This document shows positions 17,326 through 24,374 of a stretch of DNA of 51,806 nt, one piece after another. The stretch is taken from assembly GCA_949840805.1 (NCBI GenBank), contig CATKXR010000031.1, positions 1 to 51,806 on the forward strand, read 5' to 3'. Under the pieces are notes generated by a model that worked only from the letters and a program-made list of their open reading frames with translations, was not told the origin of the DNA and did not search any database. Position numbers and translations under genes: made by a program. Each line of letters opens with the position of its first letter. Position 1 is the first letter of the stretch. The stretch comes from an uncultured Lachnospiraceae bacterium. GTDB lineage: Bacteria > Bacillota > Clostridia > Lachnospirales > Lachnospiraceae.

Positions 17326-17949
17326 TTATTCTCCAAACCAGCATTTGACATATGCCGCAAGTCCTGGAATGAGTTTTTTAATTTCTTTGTTTGATGTATT
17401 GATACACAGGTGATAAGATTCCTTGTTGCCCCAGTCATCATCACTTAACAGTTCTCTGTATGCCGTGCGCTCCTTATCAATCCGCTTCATCATAAGAACG
17501 ATCTCCCTGGGGGAATAGTGTTCATCCTCTTTCATTCTGCTCATACAACGGGCCAGTTTTGATTCCTGGGTTGCATATACAAACAGGTTTAAGGGGGTCA
17601 GTTCCCTTAGAATCACATCCGCGCACCGTCCTACGACAACACAGTTCCCCTGACCGGCCAGTTCTTTGATAACCTGCTGCTGGGCAACCGCAAACTGCAC
17701 CGACTGATGTGTTGTCGGGTGCATCTGATGTGTGAATCCGGCAAATCTGCACCCGATTGTCGAGGGATAGAGAACCCGGAAATTCTTTTCCGACATATGA
17801 GCCGCATAATCTTTGGACAGTCCATGCCGCTCGGCAACCATTTCAATAATTTCATCATCATAGCAGGAAACACCGAGTTCATCCGCTAACCGTTTTCCAA
17901 GTTCCCGTCCGCCGCTGCCAAATTCACGGCTGATTGTTACAATATTCAT
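17326..17949 (-). CDS. Cytidylate kinase-like family protein
   Basis: A 207-residue protein of the cytidylate-kinase-like ATPase family. It opens with the P-loop-like REFGSGGRELGKRLAD and contains CVVVGRCADVIL and a lid-like stretch around MSRMKEDEHYSPREIVLMMKRIDKERTAYRE. The family is frequent in clostridial operons with MATE exporters, and its substrate is unproven. Its start codon overlaps the marR stop by 4 bp (ATGA), so translation is probably coupled. Confidence 0.85.
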   Translation of the reverse strand: MNIVTISREFGSGGRELGKRLADELGVSCYDDEIIEMVAERHGLSKDYAAHMSEKNFRVLYPSTIGCRFAGFTHQMHPTTHQSVQFAVAQQQVIKELAGQGNCVVVGRCADVILRELTPLNLFVYATQESKLARCMSRMKEDEHYSPREIVLMMKRIDKERTAYRELLSDDDWGNKESYHLCINTSNKEIKKLIPGLAAYVKCWFGE

Positions 17950-18410
17950 CCTTTTCCTCCTCGTAAAATATCTTGAACATGGCTCTTTAACAGATTGGTA
18001 TGTTCAGAAAATAATTGTAAAAGCATCTGTTGTTCTGAATCACTCATATGGGATAATGCGGAAACTTCTGCTGAAATCACTTTATCAACCGTCCTTTCCG
18101 CAAAGTTTATTCCTGGCTCTGTTAGTTCAATAGGTTTGTGTCTCCGTCCATTATTGTGATTCAGCCGCAGGAATCCTCTGGCCTTTAACTGTTTCAATGC
18201 GGAGTTGATAGTCTGCTTTGGTTGATGTAAGGCAAATGCCAATTCGCTTTGTGTCGGCTCCCCGTCGTCTACCCTAAGAGAGTACAATACCCAAAAAGCA
18301 CATTCGGATAATCCGCATATTTTCGCTGTATTGCGGTATACATAATCCATCTCTTTAAAGAGCTTTTGATAGACTAAACAGCGCATATGTATATCATCTT
18401 TTTTCTCCAT
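17946..18410 (-). CDS. MarR family transcriptional regulator
   Basis: A 154-residue winged helix regulator. The recognition region is PTQSELAFALHQPKQTINSALKQLKARGFL, with the wing NHNNGRRHKPIELTEPG, flanked by helices that form the dimer interface. It heads the operon marR - cytidylate-kinase-like - MATE - flavin reductase and probably represses it until a ligand binds, as is usual for MarR proteins beside exporters. Only 29 bp separate it from cheW, so transcripts from further upstream may read through. The ribosome binding site is TGGAGG. Confidence 0.88.
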   Translation of the reverse strand: MEKKDDIHMRCLVYQKLFKEMDYVYRNTAKICGLSECAFWVLYSLRVDDGEPTQSELAFALHQPKQTINSALKQLKARGFLRLNHNNGRRHKPIELTEPGINFAERTVDKVISAEVSALSHMSDSEQQMLLQLFSEHTNLLKSHVQDILRGGKG

Positions 18411-18439
18411 ACAATACCTCCATAGCTTAAAGCACAGTA

Positions 18440-18913
18440 TTACTCTAACTGACGAAAATCCTCCATTTGGGAAACATCCAATTCAAAAGCAATTTCATTT
18501 TCACCTTTTAAAAGCTCATATCCCCACATTGTTTCACTGGGCTTATAATAATTCTTAATAAGGCGATTTACGACAATACCGCCTTGAAGGTGAAAAAAAT
18601 CCTTTAATGGTTCCACTCCTATGATTCCCGTTACACGCAGCGCAACATTGCACTCTAAAGCAATAATCACCCCGCAATCTACTTCTGGTGCTTCCACAGA
18701 GGAATGTACTTTTAGTAGCCTGTTTAAATCCACAAGGGTAAAATTTTCGCCCTTAATACTGCAAATACCGCAGATATATTCTGGCGAATGAGGCACATTG
18801 GTTATCTGTTCCGGCAATGGTATTATGGTCACAATATCCTTGACAGAAATCATGTACAGAGAATTTTCCACATAAAACAGCAAAACAGATCTGCCTTGTT
18901 TACAGTTCTCCAC
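18440..18913 (-). CDS. CheW-like domain protein
   Basis: A single-domain CheW-like protein of 157 residues. CheW normally couples chemoreceptors to the CheA kinase. Typical features are the LFYVENSLYMISVKDIVTIIPLP opening, HSPEYICGICSIKGENFTLVDLNRLL and GIIGVEPL. No receptor, CheA or CheY gene is in the window, so it is an orphan. It lies 18 bp after a 41-codon ORF and downstream of leader RNA 1. It might tap into a host chemosensory array or have been reused as a small scaffold; both are inference. Confidence 0.8.
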   Translation of the reverse strand: MENCKQGRSVLLFYVENSLYMISVKDIVTIIPLPEQITNVPHSPEYICGICSIKGENFTLVDLNRLLKVHSSVEAPEVDCGVIIALECNVALRVTGIIGVEPLKDFFHLQGGIVVNRLIKNYYKPSETMWGYELLKGENEIAFELDVSQMEDFRQLE

Positions 18914-18931
18914 ATTGAAAACCTCCCCGCC

Positions 18932-19057
18932 CTATCCTTTTTTCAGGTTCCTTATTTCACGCCGGATTCTTCGACATACTCCCTGATTATCCTTTTCACT
19001 TGCGAGAAGTTTTTTCAGACGTGCCTCCAGTAATTCAACCTTTGCTTTTGAATCCAT
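18932..19057 (-). CDS. Small basic coiled-coil protein (41 aa)
   Basis: A short ORF beginning MDSKAKVELLEARLKKLL and ending REIRNLKKG, preceded by a strong ribosome binding site (AGGAGG, 10-nt spacing). The sequence is charged and heptad-like, so a single coiled-coil helix is likely. It is the first ORF after leader RNA 1 and is followed 18 bp later by cheW, so the two are probably co-translated. The function is unknown; a partner role for the CheW-like protein is a guess. Confidence 0.6.
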   Translation of the reverse strand: MDSKAKVELLEARLKKLLASEKDNQGVCRRIRREIRNLKKG

Positions 19058-19090
19058 TTTTAGTAATCCTCCTGTTCTAAATCATTGTTA

Positions 19091-19201
19091 AAATTAAAAA
19101 CGCCCTGGCTATTTTTCAATAACCGGGCGCACCCGACATCTTCTCTGACTGAACAAGTTTCCCTGCCGTACCGCTGCGGCGGCCAGTCCTCCGATGATAG
19201 A
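19091..19201 (-). ncRNA. Structured leader RNA, copy 1, with intrinsic terminator
   Basis: About 110 nt on the minus strand, nearly the same as 23213-23325. A closing stem GACTG/CAGTC (19188-19184 with 19151-19147) holds two hairpins: GCCGC-CGCA-GCGGT, and CAGG-GAAA-CTTG. Next comes CGGG-TGCG-CCCG, whose loop (19131-19128) is complementary to the CGCA loop (19178-19175). The last hairpin overlaps a terminator (CGCCCGGTTAT pairing with ATAGCCAGGGCG, then TTTTTAATTTT). This is riboswitch or attenuator architecture in front of the 41-aa ORF and cheW. A guanidine-IV (mepA) type riboswitch is one candidate, because that class precedes MATE genes; I cannot confirm its consensus. Confidence 0.75.
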
Positions 19202-19265
19202 TTGTTTATTTAGTATTTCAAAATTGCTGTCAGGTTACCTATTCATTCCTCCCATCTTTATAGTG

Positions 19266-20585
19266 TCAAATTTTTTCCGGTTGTTTCTTCTGTTTCATAT
19301 AGAGAGCAATACAACATCCCGTAGCAATCACTTCTGTAATAGGGAATGTGAGCCACACATAATCAAGTCCCCAGAAGTGCAGCAGCCATGCCAGAGGAAC
19401 CAAAAGAATAACCTGGCGTAATACAGTTACAAAAATGCTAGCGCTCCTGCGCTCGATTCCCTGAAAATATACCACAAACATCATGGCAATTCCGGCCGGG
19501 AGAAAATTACAGCAGATTGTCCGAAATGCCCGGCATCCAATGGCAAGCACGGCAGGCTCCTTTGAAAAGATACCTACCAGTCTGTCGGGGATCAGCATAA
19601 ATACCGCCATTCCCACCAGCATAACCGTACAGGAAATACCTATGGAATATTTTAGAGTATCCCGAATCCTTTTCTCCTGCTTCGCTCCATAGTTATAACT
19701 GATGATCGGCAAGATAACCTGCTGCAATCCCATAAGCGGAATAAAGAAAAATGCCTGCACCTTATAATAAATTCCCAAAACAGTAACCGCATCCTCCGTG
19801 AGCTGCTTTAAAATCAAGTTCAGCCCTACAATATATAGTGTGTATAAAGACTGCATGACAATAGACGGAAGTCCCTCTTTATAAATTTGCAGACATATCC
19901 TTTTGTCTAGCTTTCCTTTCCGCACATCATAGGTACGGCAGACACCAATCAACACGATCAGCATTGCCAGCCATTGGCCGATCACGGTAGCAATAGCAGC
20001 TCCGGCCGTTCCGGTAGCAGGCAAACCAAACATTCCAAAAATAAAAATGGGGTCAAGCACAAGGTTCACAAGAGCGCCCACAACCTGCGCTACCATAGGA
20101 ATTACCATATTTCCCTTTGCCTGTAACATCTTTGTGCAGTTTGCCTCAATAAAAAGACCTGGAGCAAACAAAAAGACAATTCTCGTATAAGCGATCCCGG
20201 CCTCCCGCACAGCCTCCTGGTTTGAAGATAAGGCATAATATCCTTTCATCGCCAACAAGCCAAATACCGTAAACACCAGACCATTCAAAATCCCTAACAG
20301 AAATCCATTCCGCACAATATCGGATTGCTTTGCTTTTTCGCCTGTTCCATCCATCCGAGAGATCAAAATGTTGATTCCCGCACCGGTTCCCGTAGCAACG
20401 GCGGTCATTAAAAGCTGAATCGGATAGATCAGCGAGACAGCAGTAAGTCCGGCTTGGGAATAAATAGAAACAAAGTAACTGTCCACCACGTTATAAATCG
20501 ACTGGATCAGTAATGCAAGCATAACAGGCGGCGACATCGTGAGCAGCAATTTGGGAATCGGTGTTTTTTCCATATTCGATACCAT
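19266..20585 (-). CDS. MATE family multidrug exporter (upstream copy)
   Basis: An integral membrane protein of 439 residues with about 12 hydrophobic segments, of the MATE/MepA type. Landmarks are IQSIYNVVDSYFVSIYSQAG, GTGAGINILISRM, FMLIPDRLVGIFSKEP and FQGIERRSASIFVTVLRQ. The start at 20585 follows GGAAGGAG with 9-nt spacing; an in-frame TTG at 20615 is less likely. A MerR-type promoter lies directly upstream, so MerR (20701-21519) is the probable activator. It shows only family-level similarity to the other MATE protein at 15980-17308, so it is not a recent duplicate. Confidence 0.9.
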   Translation of the reverse strand: MVSNMEKTPIPKLLLTMSPPVMLALLIQSIYNVVDSYFVSIYSQAGLTAVSLIYPIQLLMTAVATGTGAGINILISRMDGTGEKAKQSDIVRNGFLLGILNGLVFTVFGLLAMKGYYALSSNQEAVREAGIAYTRIVFLFAPGLFIEANCTKMLQAKGNMVIPMVAQVVGALVNLVLDPIFIFGMFGLPATGTAGAAIATVIGQWLAMLIVLIGVCRTYDVRKGKLDKRICLQIYKEGLPSIVMQSLYTLYIVGLNLILKQLTEDAVTVLGIYYKVQAFFFIPLMGLQQVILPIISYNYGAKQEKRIRDTLKYSIGISCTVMLVGMAVFMLIPDRLVGIFSKEPAVLAIGCRAFRTICCNFLPAGIAMMFVVYFQGIERRSASIFVTVLRQVILLVPLAWLLHFWGLDYVWLTFPITEVIATGCCIALYMKQKKQPEKI

Positions 20586-20622
20586 ACCAGGATACTCCTT
20601 CCATTCTTTTGTCAACTTTCGT

Positions 20623-20653
20623 ATTATAAACCGTGTAGTAACTACACGGTCAA
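20623..20653 (-). promoter_or_regulatory. MerR-type promoter with 19-bp spacer and operator palindrome
   Basis: On the minus strand TTGACC (20653-20648) and TATAAT (20628-20623) are separated by 19 bp instead of 17. The spacer is almost filled by a palindrome with arms CCGTGTAGT and ACTACACGG (20631-20649). This is the hallmark of promoters activated by DNA distortion by MerR proteins. It drives the MATE gene starting at 20585. Confidence 0.85.
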
Positions 20654-20659
20654 TAGGGA

Positions 20660-20693
20660 AAATAAAAATCGCCCCGGAATTTTTCAGGGCGAT
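20660..20693 (-). terminator. Terminator after merR
   Basis: On the minus strand ATCGCCCTG (20693-20685) pairs with CGGGGCGAT (20676-20668), followed by TTTTTATTTT. It ends the trpS-ybaK-merR transcript just before the MATE promoter. Confidence 0.75.
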
Positions 20694-20700
20694 TCTTATT

Positions 20701-21519
20701 TCACAGATTCTGTTCTACGAGATGAGCCTTAATTTCGCAATCATATTCAGGATAATCAAAAAGCTGAAGGCCAATTTCTTCCGCAAAGACAATATCCGTC
20801 TCATAATGATATTCTTTCAGCCACTGGAAGAGAGGGCCAAAGTCCGCGTTTTCTTCCGTTATATGCAAGATAAATACCGCATACTTTCCTTTTGGCAGGA
20901 TATACAGATTTTCAGGGGCGACATGACTGTAATCATGTTCTCCCGTTTTCAGATACTCCCTCCGCTTGATGAATTTCCCTTCCTTCATTTTCTCCATATC
21001 AATCATATAGCCGTATTTTCGGCGGATCGTCTGTGTCTGCTGCAATTCTTCTTTGGCAGCCTCCAGGAGATTGGCGTGATACCAGATCTGATCCTGTTTT
21101 AAGACGCCGGCAACCACTGTTTCCGCTTCAAATTCTTTTAAACAGATTTCCTTGGGCTTGTCTTTGCTTTGGATACGCTGGTTTTCTTCATCATACCAAA
21201 GAATATCATCGGCCACTTGCTGGTAATAGGAACTAAGCTGTAATGCCTTGCTTCTGTATTCCAACAACAGTTTTGTAATCTTTGCGTTGTCGTGAGAATC
21301 CAAAATCCTCTTTATTAAATCAAGCGGGACACTCAGCTTGCGGCAAATTGTGATAATATCAAGCTGCCACAGATTCCACCTGGAATAGTAGCGGTAGCCA
21401 TTATTTTCATCAATATAGTCCGGCGTCAAAAGCCCCTTATTGACATAGAAATGTATTGTATCTTTTGAAAGGCCGGTAAGTTTGCTGACCTCTCCGATCA
21501 GATAACGCTCCGCACTCAT
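20701..21519 (-). CDS. MerR family regulator with GyrI-like effector domain
   Basis: A 272-residue activator. The N-terminal winged helix (YLIGEVSKLTGLSKDTIHFYVNKGLL...GYRYYS) is followed by a dimerisation helix (about 75-115) and a C-terminal domain of about 150 residues resembling the BmrR/GyrI drug-binding fold (ETVVAGV, KGKYAVFILH, YDCEIKAHL). BmrR-like proteins bind diverse cations and lipophilic drugs and activate exporters. It follows the ybaK gene by 43 bp with its own ribosome binding site (TGGAGGTG). Its likely target is the 19-bp-spacer promoter of the MATE gene just downstream. Confidence 0.85.
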   Translation of the reverse strand: MSAERYLIGEVSKLTGLSKDTIHFYVNKGLLTPDYIDENNGYRYYSRWNLWQLDIITICRKLSVPLDLIKRILDSHDNAKITKLLLEYRSKALQLSSYYQQVADDILWYDEENQRIQSKDKPKEICLKEFEAETVVAGVLKQDQIWYHANLLEAAKEELQQTQTIRRKYGYMIDMEKMKEGKFIKRREYLKTGEHDYSHVAPENLYILPKGKYAVFILHITEENADFGPLFQWLKEYHYETDIVFAEEIGLQLFDYPEYDCEIKAHLVEQNL

Positions 21520-21562
21520 ATTGACACCTCCACATTTTTGTATTCTGATTATCCTGAATTAT

Positions 21563-22051
21563 TTATAATACTGCCCATTCTACAGAATTTCCAAGCTGCT
21601 CTATAAGACAGAATAATTCCTCTGCCTGAATCCATATCGTTGCCGTATTGTCATTCGGATGAATCCCTATCTCCCCGCCTTTAAACTCCACATCAATCAG
21701 TACCGTTACCCGATGTTCATGGTCATTCAAGACGCCAAGAGGCGTGACCTCTCCTTTTGATAACCCAAGCACCTTGTTTAAATCGGTTTCAGACGCAAAG
21801 GACAGCCTGCGGGTATTTTGCTGTGTTTGCAGCAGCTTTAAATCCACCCGCTTTTCTTTTTTCAAAACCAACAGAAAGTATTGTCTCTTTTTGTCATCCC
21901 GCACAAATAAGTTTTTTGCAATATTATCAGTGCTATCCAGTCCAAGATGGTCTATTTCCTCGATTGTATAAACTGCCTCATGGGTAACTTCTTTATAGGA
22001 AACTCCCCGGCTGTCCAATAACTGAAATATCTCCTTTTTTGTCATACTCAT
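21563..22051 (-). CDS. YbaK/ProX-type aminoacyl-tRNA deacylase
   Basis: A 162-residue protein of the YbaK/EbsC/ProX family, free-standing trans-editing enzymes that hydrolyse mischarged tRNAs, usually Ala- or Cys-tRNA(Pro). Visible landmarks are the N-terminal helix with VSYKEVTHEAVYTIEE, the substrate-site NIAKNLFVRDDKKRQYFL and GLSKGEVTPLGVLND, and a C-terminal FKGGEIGIHPNDNTATIWI, which contains the conserved N-x-x-T near the end. The start overlaps the trpS stop by 4 bp (ATGA), which implies coupled translation. Pairing of this enzyme with TrpRS on a mobile element is unusual. Confidence 0.85.
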   Translation of the reverse strand: MSMTKKEIFQLLDSRGVSYKEVTHEAVYTIEEIDHLGLDSTDNIAKNLFVRDDKKRQYFLLVLKKEKRVDLKLLQTQQNTRRLSFASETDLNKVLGLSKGEVTPLGVLNDHEHRVTVLIDVEFKGGEIGIHPNDNTATIWIQAEELFCLIEQLGNSVEWAVL

Positions 22052-23130
22052 ATTGCACCTCTTATATGATTTTCCACCCAGGAGGTGTCCTCAAAATAGT
22101 TGATACGCATAGCAGCCCGCACATCATGGAGTGTCCTGGCTGCTGCCATCTGTGCTGTTTCACTACCATGTCGAAGAATCTCACAAACTTCCGGGATACG
22201 CTTTTCCCACATCCTGCGCCGTTCCCGTATGGGAGCAAGTTCTGACTGTATAACATTGTTCAGAAATTTTTTGATTTTCACATCACCCAAACCGCCCCGC
22301 CTGTAATGGTCTTTCAGTTCATCGAGATCATGATACTCTGGAAGGTATCCAGAAAAATATTCAGTGCGGCAGAAAGCGTCCAAATAGGTAAACACCGGGT
22401 TGCCCTCCACAGTTCCCGGATCGCTGACAGCGAGATGATTAGGGTCAGTAAACATGGACATTATTTTCCGTTTGATCTCGTCCGGCTCGTCAGAAAGATA
22501 AATACAGTTTCCCAATGATTTACTCATTTTCGCTTTGCCGTCAATACCAGGCAACCGCAGACAGGCACTGTTATCCGGCAGAACGATTTCCGGTTCCGTA
22601 AGGGTGTCACCATACACTGTATTGAACTTGTGGACAATTTCTTTGCATTGTTCCAACATAGGCATTTGATCTTCACCGGCAGGTACATCCGTTGCCTGGA
22701 AAGCAGTAATATCCGCTGCCTGGCTGATTGGATAGCAGAAGAAACCGACCGGTATACTGGCTTCAAAATTCCGCATTTGAATCTCGGACTTCACCGTTGG
22801 ATTTCTTTGCACACGGGATACTGTGACCAGGTTCATGTAGTAAAACGTGAGTTCCGTTAATTCCGGTATCATAGACTGAATAAAAATTGTTGATTTTTCC
22901 GGGTCAATCCCGCACCCCAAATAGTCCAGAGCTACTTCCAAAATATTTTCTCTCACCTTTTCCGGATGTTCTGCATTGTCAGTCAGCGCCTGGGCATCAG
23001 CAATCATAATAAAAATTTTATCATACAGCCCGGAATTTTGGAGCCGGACACGCTCTTTCAGTGAACCTACATAGTGTCCTACATGAAGCCTCCCTGTGGG
23101 GCGGTCGCCTGTTAAAATTATTTTTTCCAT
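22048..23130 (-). CDS. trpS: Tryptophanyl-tRNA synthetase
   Basis: A class I aminoacyl-tRNA synthetase of 360 residues that charges tRNA(Trp) with tryptophan using ATP. The HIGH-type motif is LHVGHYVG at about 15-22 and KMSKS is near 204. NFEASIPVGFFCYPISQAADI and GEDQMPMLEQ form the tryptophan pocket region. Length and motifs are complete, so it should be active. It is first in an operon with ybaK and merR, 83 bp after the terminator of leader RNA 2. A second trpS carried as cargo could replace a drug-sensitive host enzyme (for example against indolmycin-like inhibitors), but that is inference. Confidence 0.92.
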   Translation of the reverse strand: MEKIILTGDRPTGRLHVGHYVGSLKERVRLQNSGLYDKIFIMIADAQALTDNAEHPEKVRENILEVALDYLGCGIDPEKSTIFIQSMIPELTELTFYYMNLVTVSRVQRNPTVKSEIQMRNFEASIPVGFFCYPISQAADITAFQATDVPAGEDQMPMLEQCKEIVHKFNTVYGDTLTEPEIVLPDNSACLRLPGIDGKAKMSKSLGNCIYLSDEPDEIKRKIMSMFTDPNHLAVSDPGTVEGNPVFTYLDAFCRTEYFSGYLPEYHDLDELKDHYRRGGLGDVKIKKFLNNVIQSELAPIRERRRMWEKRIPEVCEILRHGSETAQMAAARTLHDVRAAMRINYFEDTSWVENHIRGAI

Positions 23131-23212
23131 ATTTGTCAGTCACTCCTTCATTATAATGATTGCTCTGGCTCCAGCACTACTTCTCATATGAACCATAAAA
23201 TTTACGACAACA

Positions 23213-23325
23213 TATTAAAATGCGCCTGGTTATTTTTCAATAACCGGGCGCACCCGACATCTTGTCTGACTGAACAGATAATTTATCTGCCGTGCTACTG
23301 CGGTAGCCAGTCCTCCGATGATAAT
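23213..23325 (-). ncRNA. Structured leader RNA, copy 2, with intrinsic terminator
   Basis: About 113 nt on the minus strand, the partner of 19091-19201. The closing stem is GACTG/CAGTC (23312-23308 with 23272-23268). Hairpin 2 is GCTAC-CGCA-GTAGC, hairpin 3 is CAGATAA-A-TTATCTG, and the kissing partner TGCG is at 23252-23249. The terminator is TGCGCC...GGCGCA followed by TTTTAATA. Compared with copy 1, both internal hairpins differ in sequence but keep their pairing, while the loops and junction strands are identical. That is the mark of a conserved RNA fold. It lies between a strong promoter and trpS and probably controls trpS-ybaK-merR by transcription termination. Confidence 0.8.
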
Positions 23326-23365
23326 ATGTAATTTTCTATTTCTGTGAAGCCAAACAACAGCTATT

Positions 23366-23394
23366 ATTTTAAATCGACTATATATGATTGTCAA
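23366..23394 (-). promoter_or_regulatory. Sigma-A-type promoter for leader RNA 2 and trpS
   Basis: On the minus strand TTGACA (23394-23389), a 17-bp spacer and TAAAAT (23371-23366). Transcription would start about 35-40 nt before the structured leader. Confidence 0.8.
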
Positions 23395-23690
23395 GTTGCT
23401 ACATAGGGAATGTTTTCAATCGAAGCAACTGCCAGATCACTGTTTTGCCGGAAGCTATACAATTTCGGGATAAAACTGGCAAGCAAGGCAGAGTGGTACA
23501 CACTCTGCCGTTTTGCTCCGCAAAACCGCTTGTTGGGGGAGGCCCCCAATCCCCCGAACAGCTCCGTGCCGGAGCTGGCTGCGCGTTCCCCTGGAACGCT
23601 TCTGATAGGCCGCTGGCCTACTAAATGACTCCCTTTTCAAAAAAGTGTTTATATCCTATGATTTTATCCGTTTACCTTGTCGATTTTGCA
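23395..23690. other. Structured GC-rich intergenic region between cargo and defence island
   Basis: No convincing gene. Hairpins include GGCAGAGTG/CACTCTGCC (23487-23495 with 23501-23509, followed by GTTTTGC), AGCTCCG/CGGAGCT, and GCGTTCC/GGAACGC near 23585-23600. Such repeated small hairpins suggest a terminator cluster or a former insertion boundary. Base composition switches sharply to AT-rich after about 23640. Confidence 0.4.
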
Positions 23691-23697
23691 AAAATAA

Positions 23698-23726
23698 TTG
23701 TACAATACCTATAAACATGATATAAT
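23698..23726 (+). promoter_or_regulatory. Promoter of the Thoeris-like operon
   Basis: TTGTAC (23698-23703), a 17-bp spacer and a perfect TATAAT (23721-23726), about 40 bp before the TIR gene. Confidence 0.75.
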
Positions 23727-23765
23727 AAACAAATTAAAGTAAAATCGTGTAGGAGATAAAGCATT

Positions 23766-24374
23766 ATGAGTAAACGAGTTTATATTAGCGCAGATTATTC
23801 AGAAAACAGCGGAGACCGCGATGTTGTCAACTTACTTAATAAGTGGGGTAATGATAATCTTCATAAAGTAGATTTTGTTGATATGGCTAAAGTGGTTTCA
23901 GGTAGTGTTTCCAAAGATCCCGATTGTCGTATTTGCGATTTGAAACGTGAATTCAACCAACAAATAAATGCGTCATCGGCTGTTATTATTGTCATTGGTG
24001 ATAGAACTGCATCACGGGAGGCTGGTAGTGCTTGCTCGCGTGAAAACAACAGTCAAGCAGAATGTCGATGTACGCCATATAAACAAAATGCCAATGGCTC
24101 TAAACCTTGTCGTGTATCATCGACTGTTCCTTCCGGAGAATCTAATGTTGGGAATATAAATAATTATTCTTACCTCAGACACGAGTTTGAGCAAGCGAAA
24201 AAAAGCGGAAAGCCCATCATTGTTGTCTATAATTCATTACGCAAGGAAGCAAACTGGCTACCTTTCTATATGAAGGAATATGGATTAAATGCACAACCAT
24301 TTTGGATAATAAATAATTTTGGTCAAAAGGTTGGAAACTATGATTACATAAAGAAGGCACTTGGATATGTATAA
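23766..24374 (+). CDS. thsB: TIR-domain protein, ThsB-like (Thoeris)
   Basis: A 202-residue TIR-like protein of the ThsB type. The first strand KRVYISADYS, the second-strand region DFVDMAKVVSG, the segment LKREFNQQINASSAVIIVIGDRT and the block YLRHEFEQAKKSGKPIIVVYN follow the ThsB order; Glu140 in RHEFEQA is the probable catalytic glutamate. ThsB proteins sense phage infection and turn NAD+ into a nucleotide signal; in type II Thoeris this is reported to be histidine-ADP-ribose. A Ser/Asn/Cys-rich insertion (about 84-130) is unusual in length. Ribosome binding site TAGGAGAT; the partner gene overlaps it by 14 bp. The DNA is markedly AT-rich. Confidence 0.82.
   Translation: MSKRVYISADYSENSGDRDVVNLLNKWGNDNLHKVDFVDMAKVVSGSVSKDPDCRICDLKREFNQQINASSAVIIVIGDRTASREAGSACSRENNSQAECRCTPYKQNANGSKPCRVSSTVPSGESNVGNINNYSYLRHEFEQAKKSGKPIIVVYNSLRKEANWLPFYMKEYGLNAQPFWIINNFGQKVGNYDYIKKALGYV

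Noticed and set aside
19091..23325. T-box leader explanation for the two repeated RNAs (suggested by the trpS gene)
   Set aside because: The conserved T-box antiterminator sequence (AGGGTGGNACCGCG) and the long stem I are absent, and the same RNA also precedes cheW.
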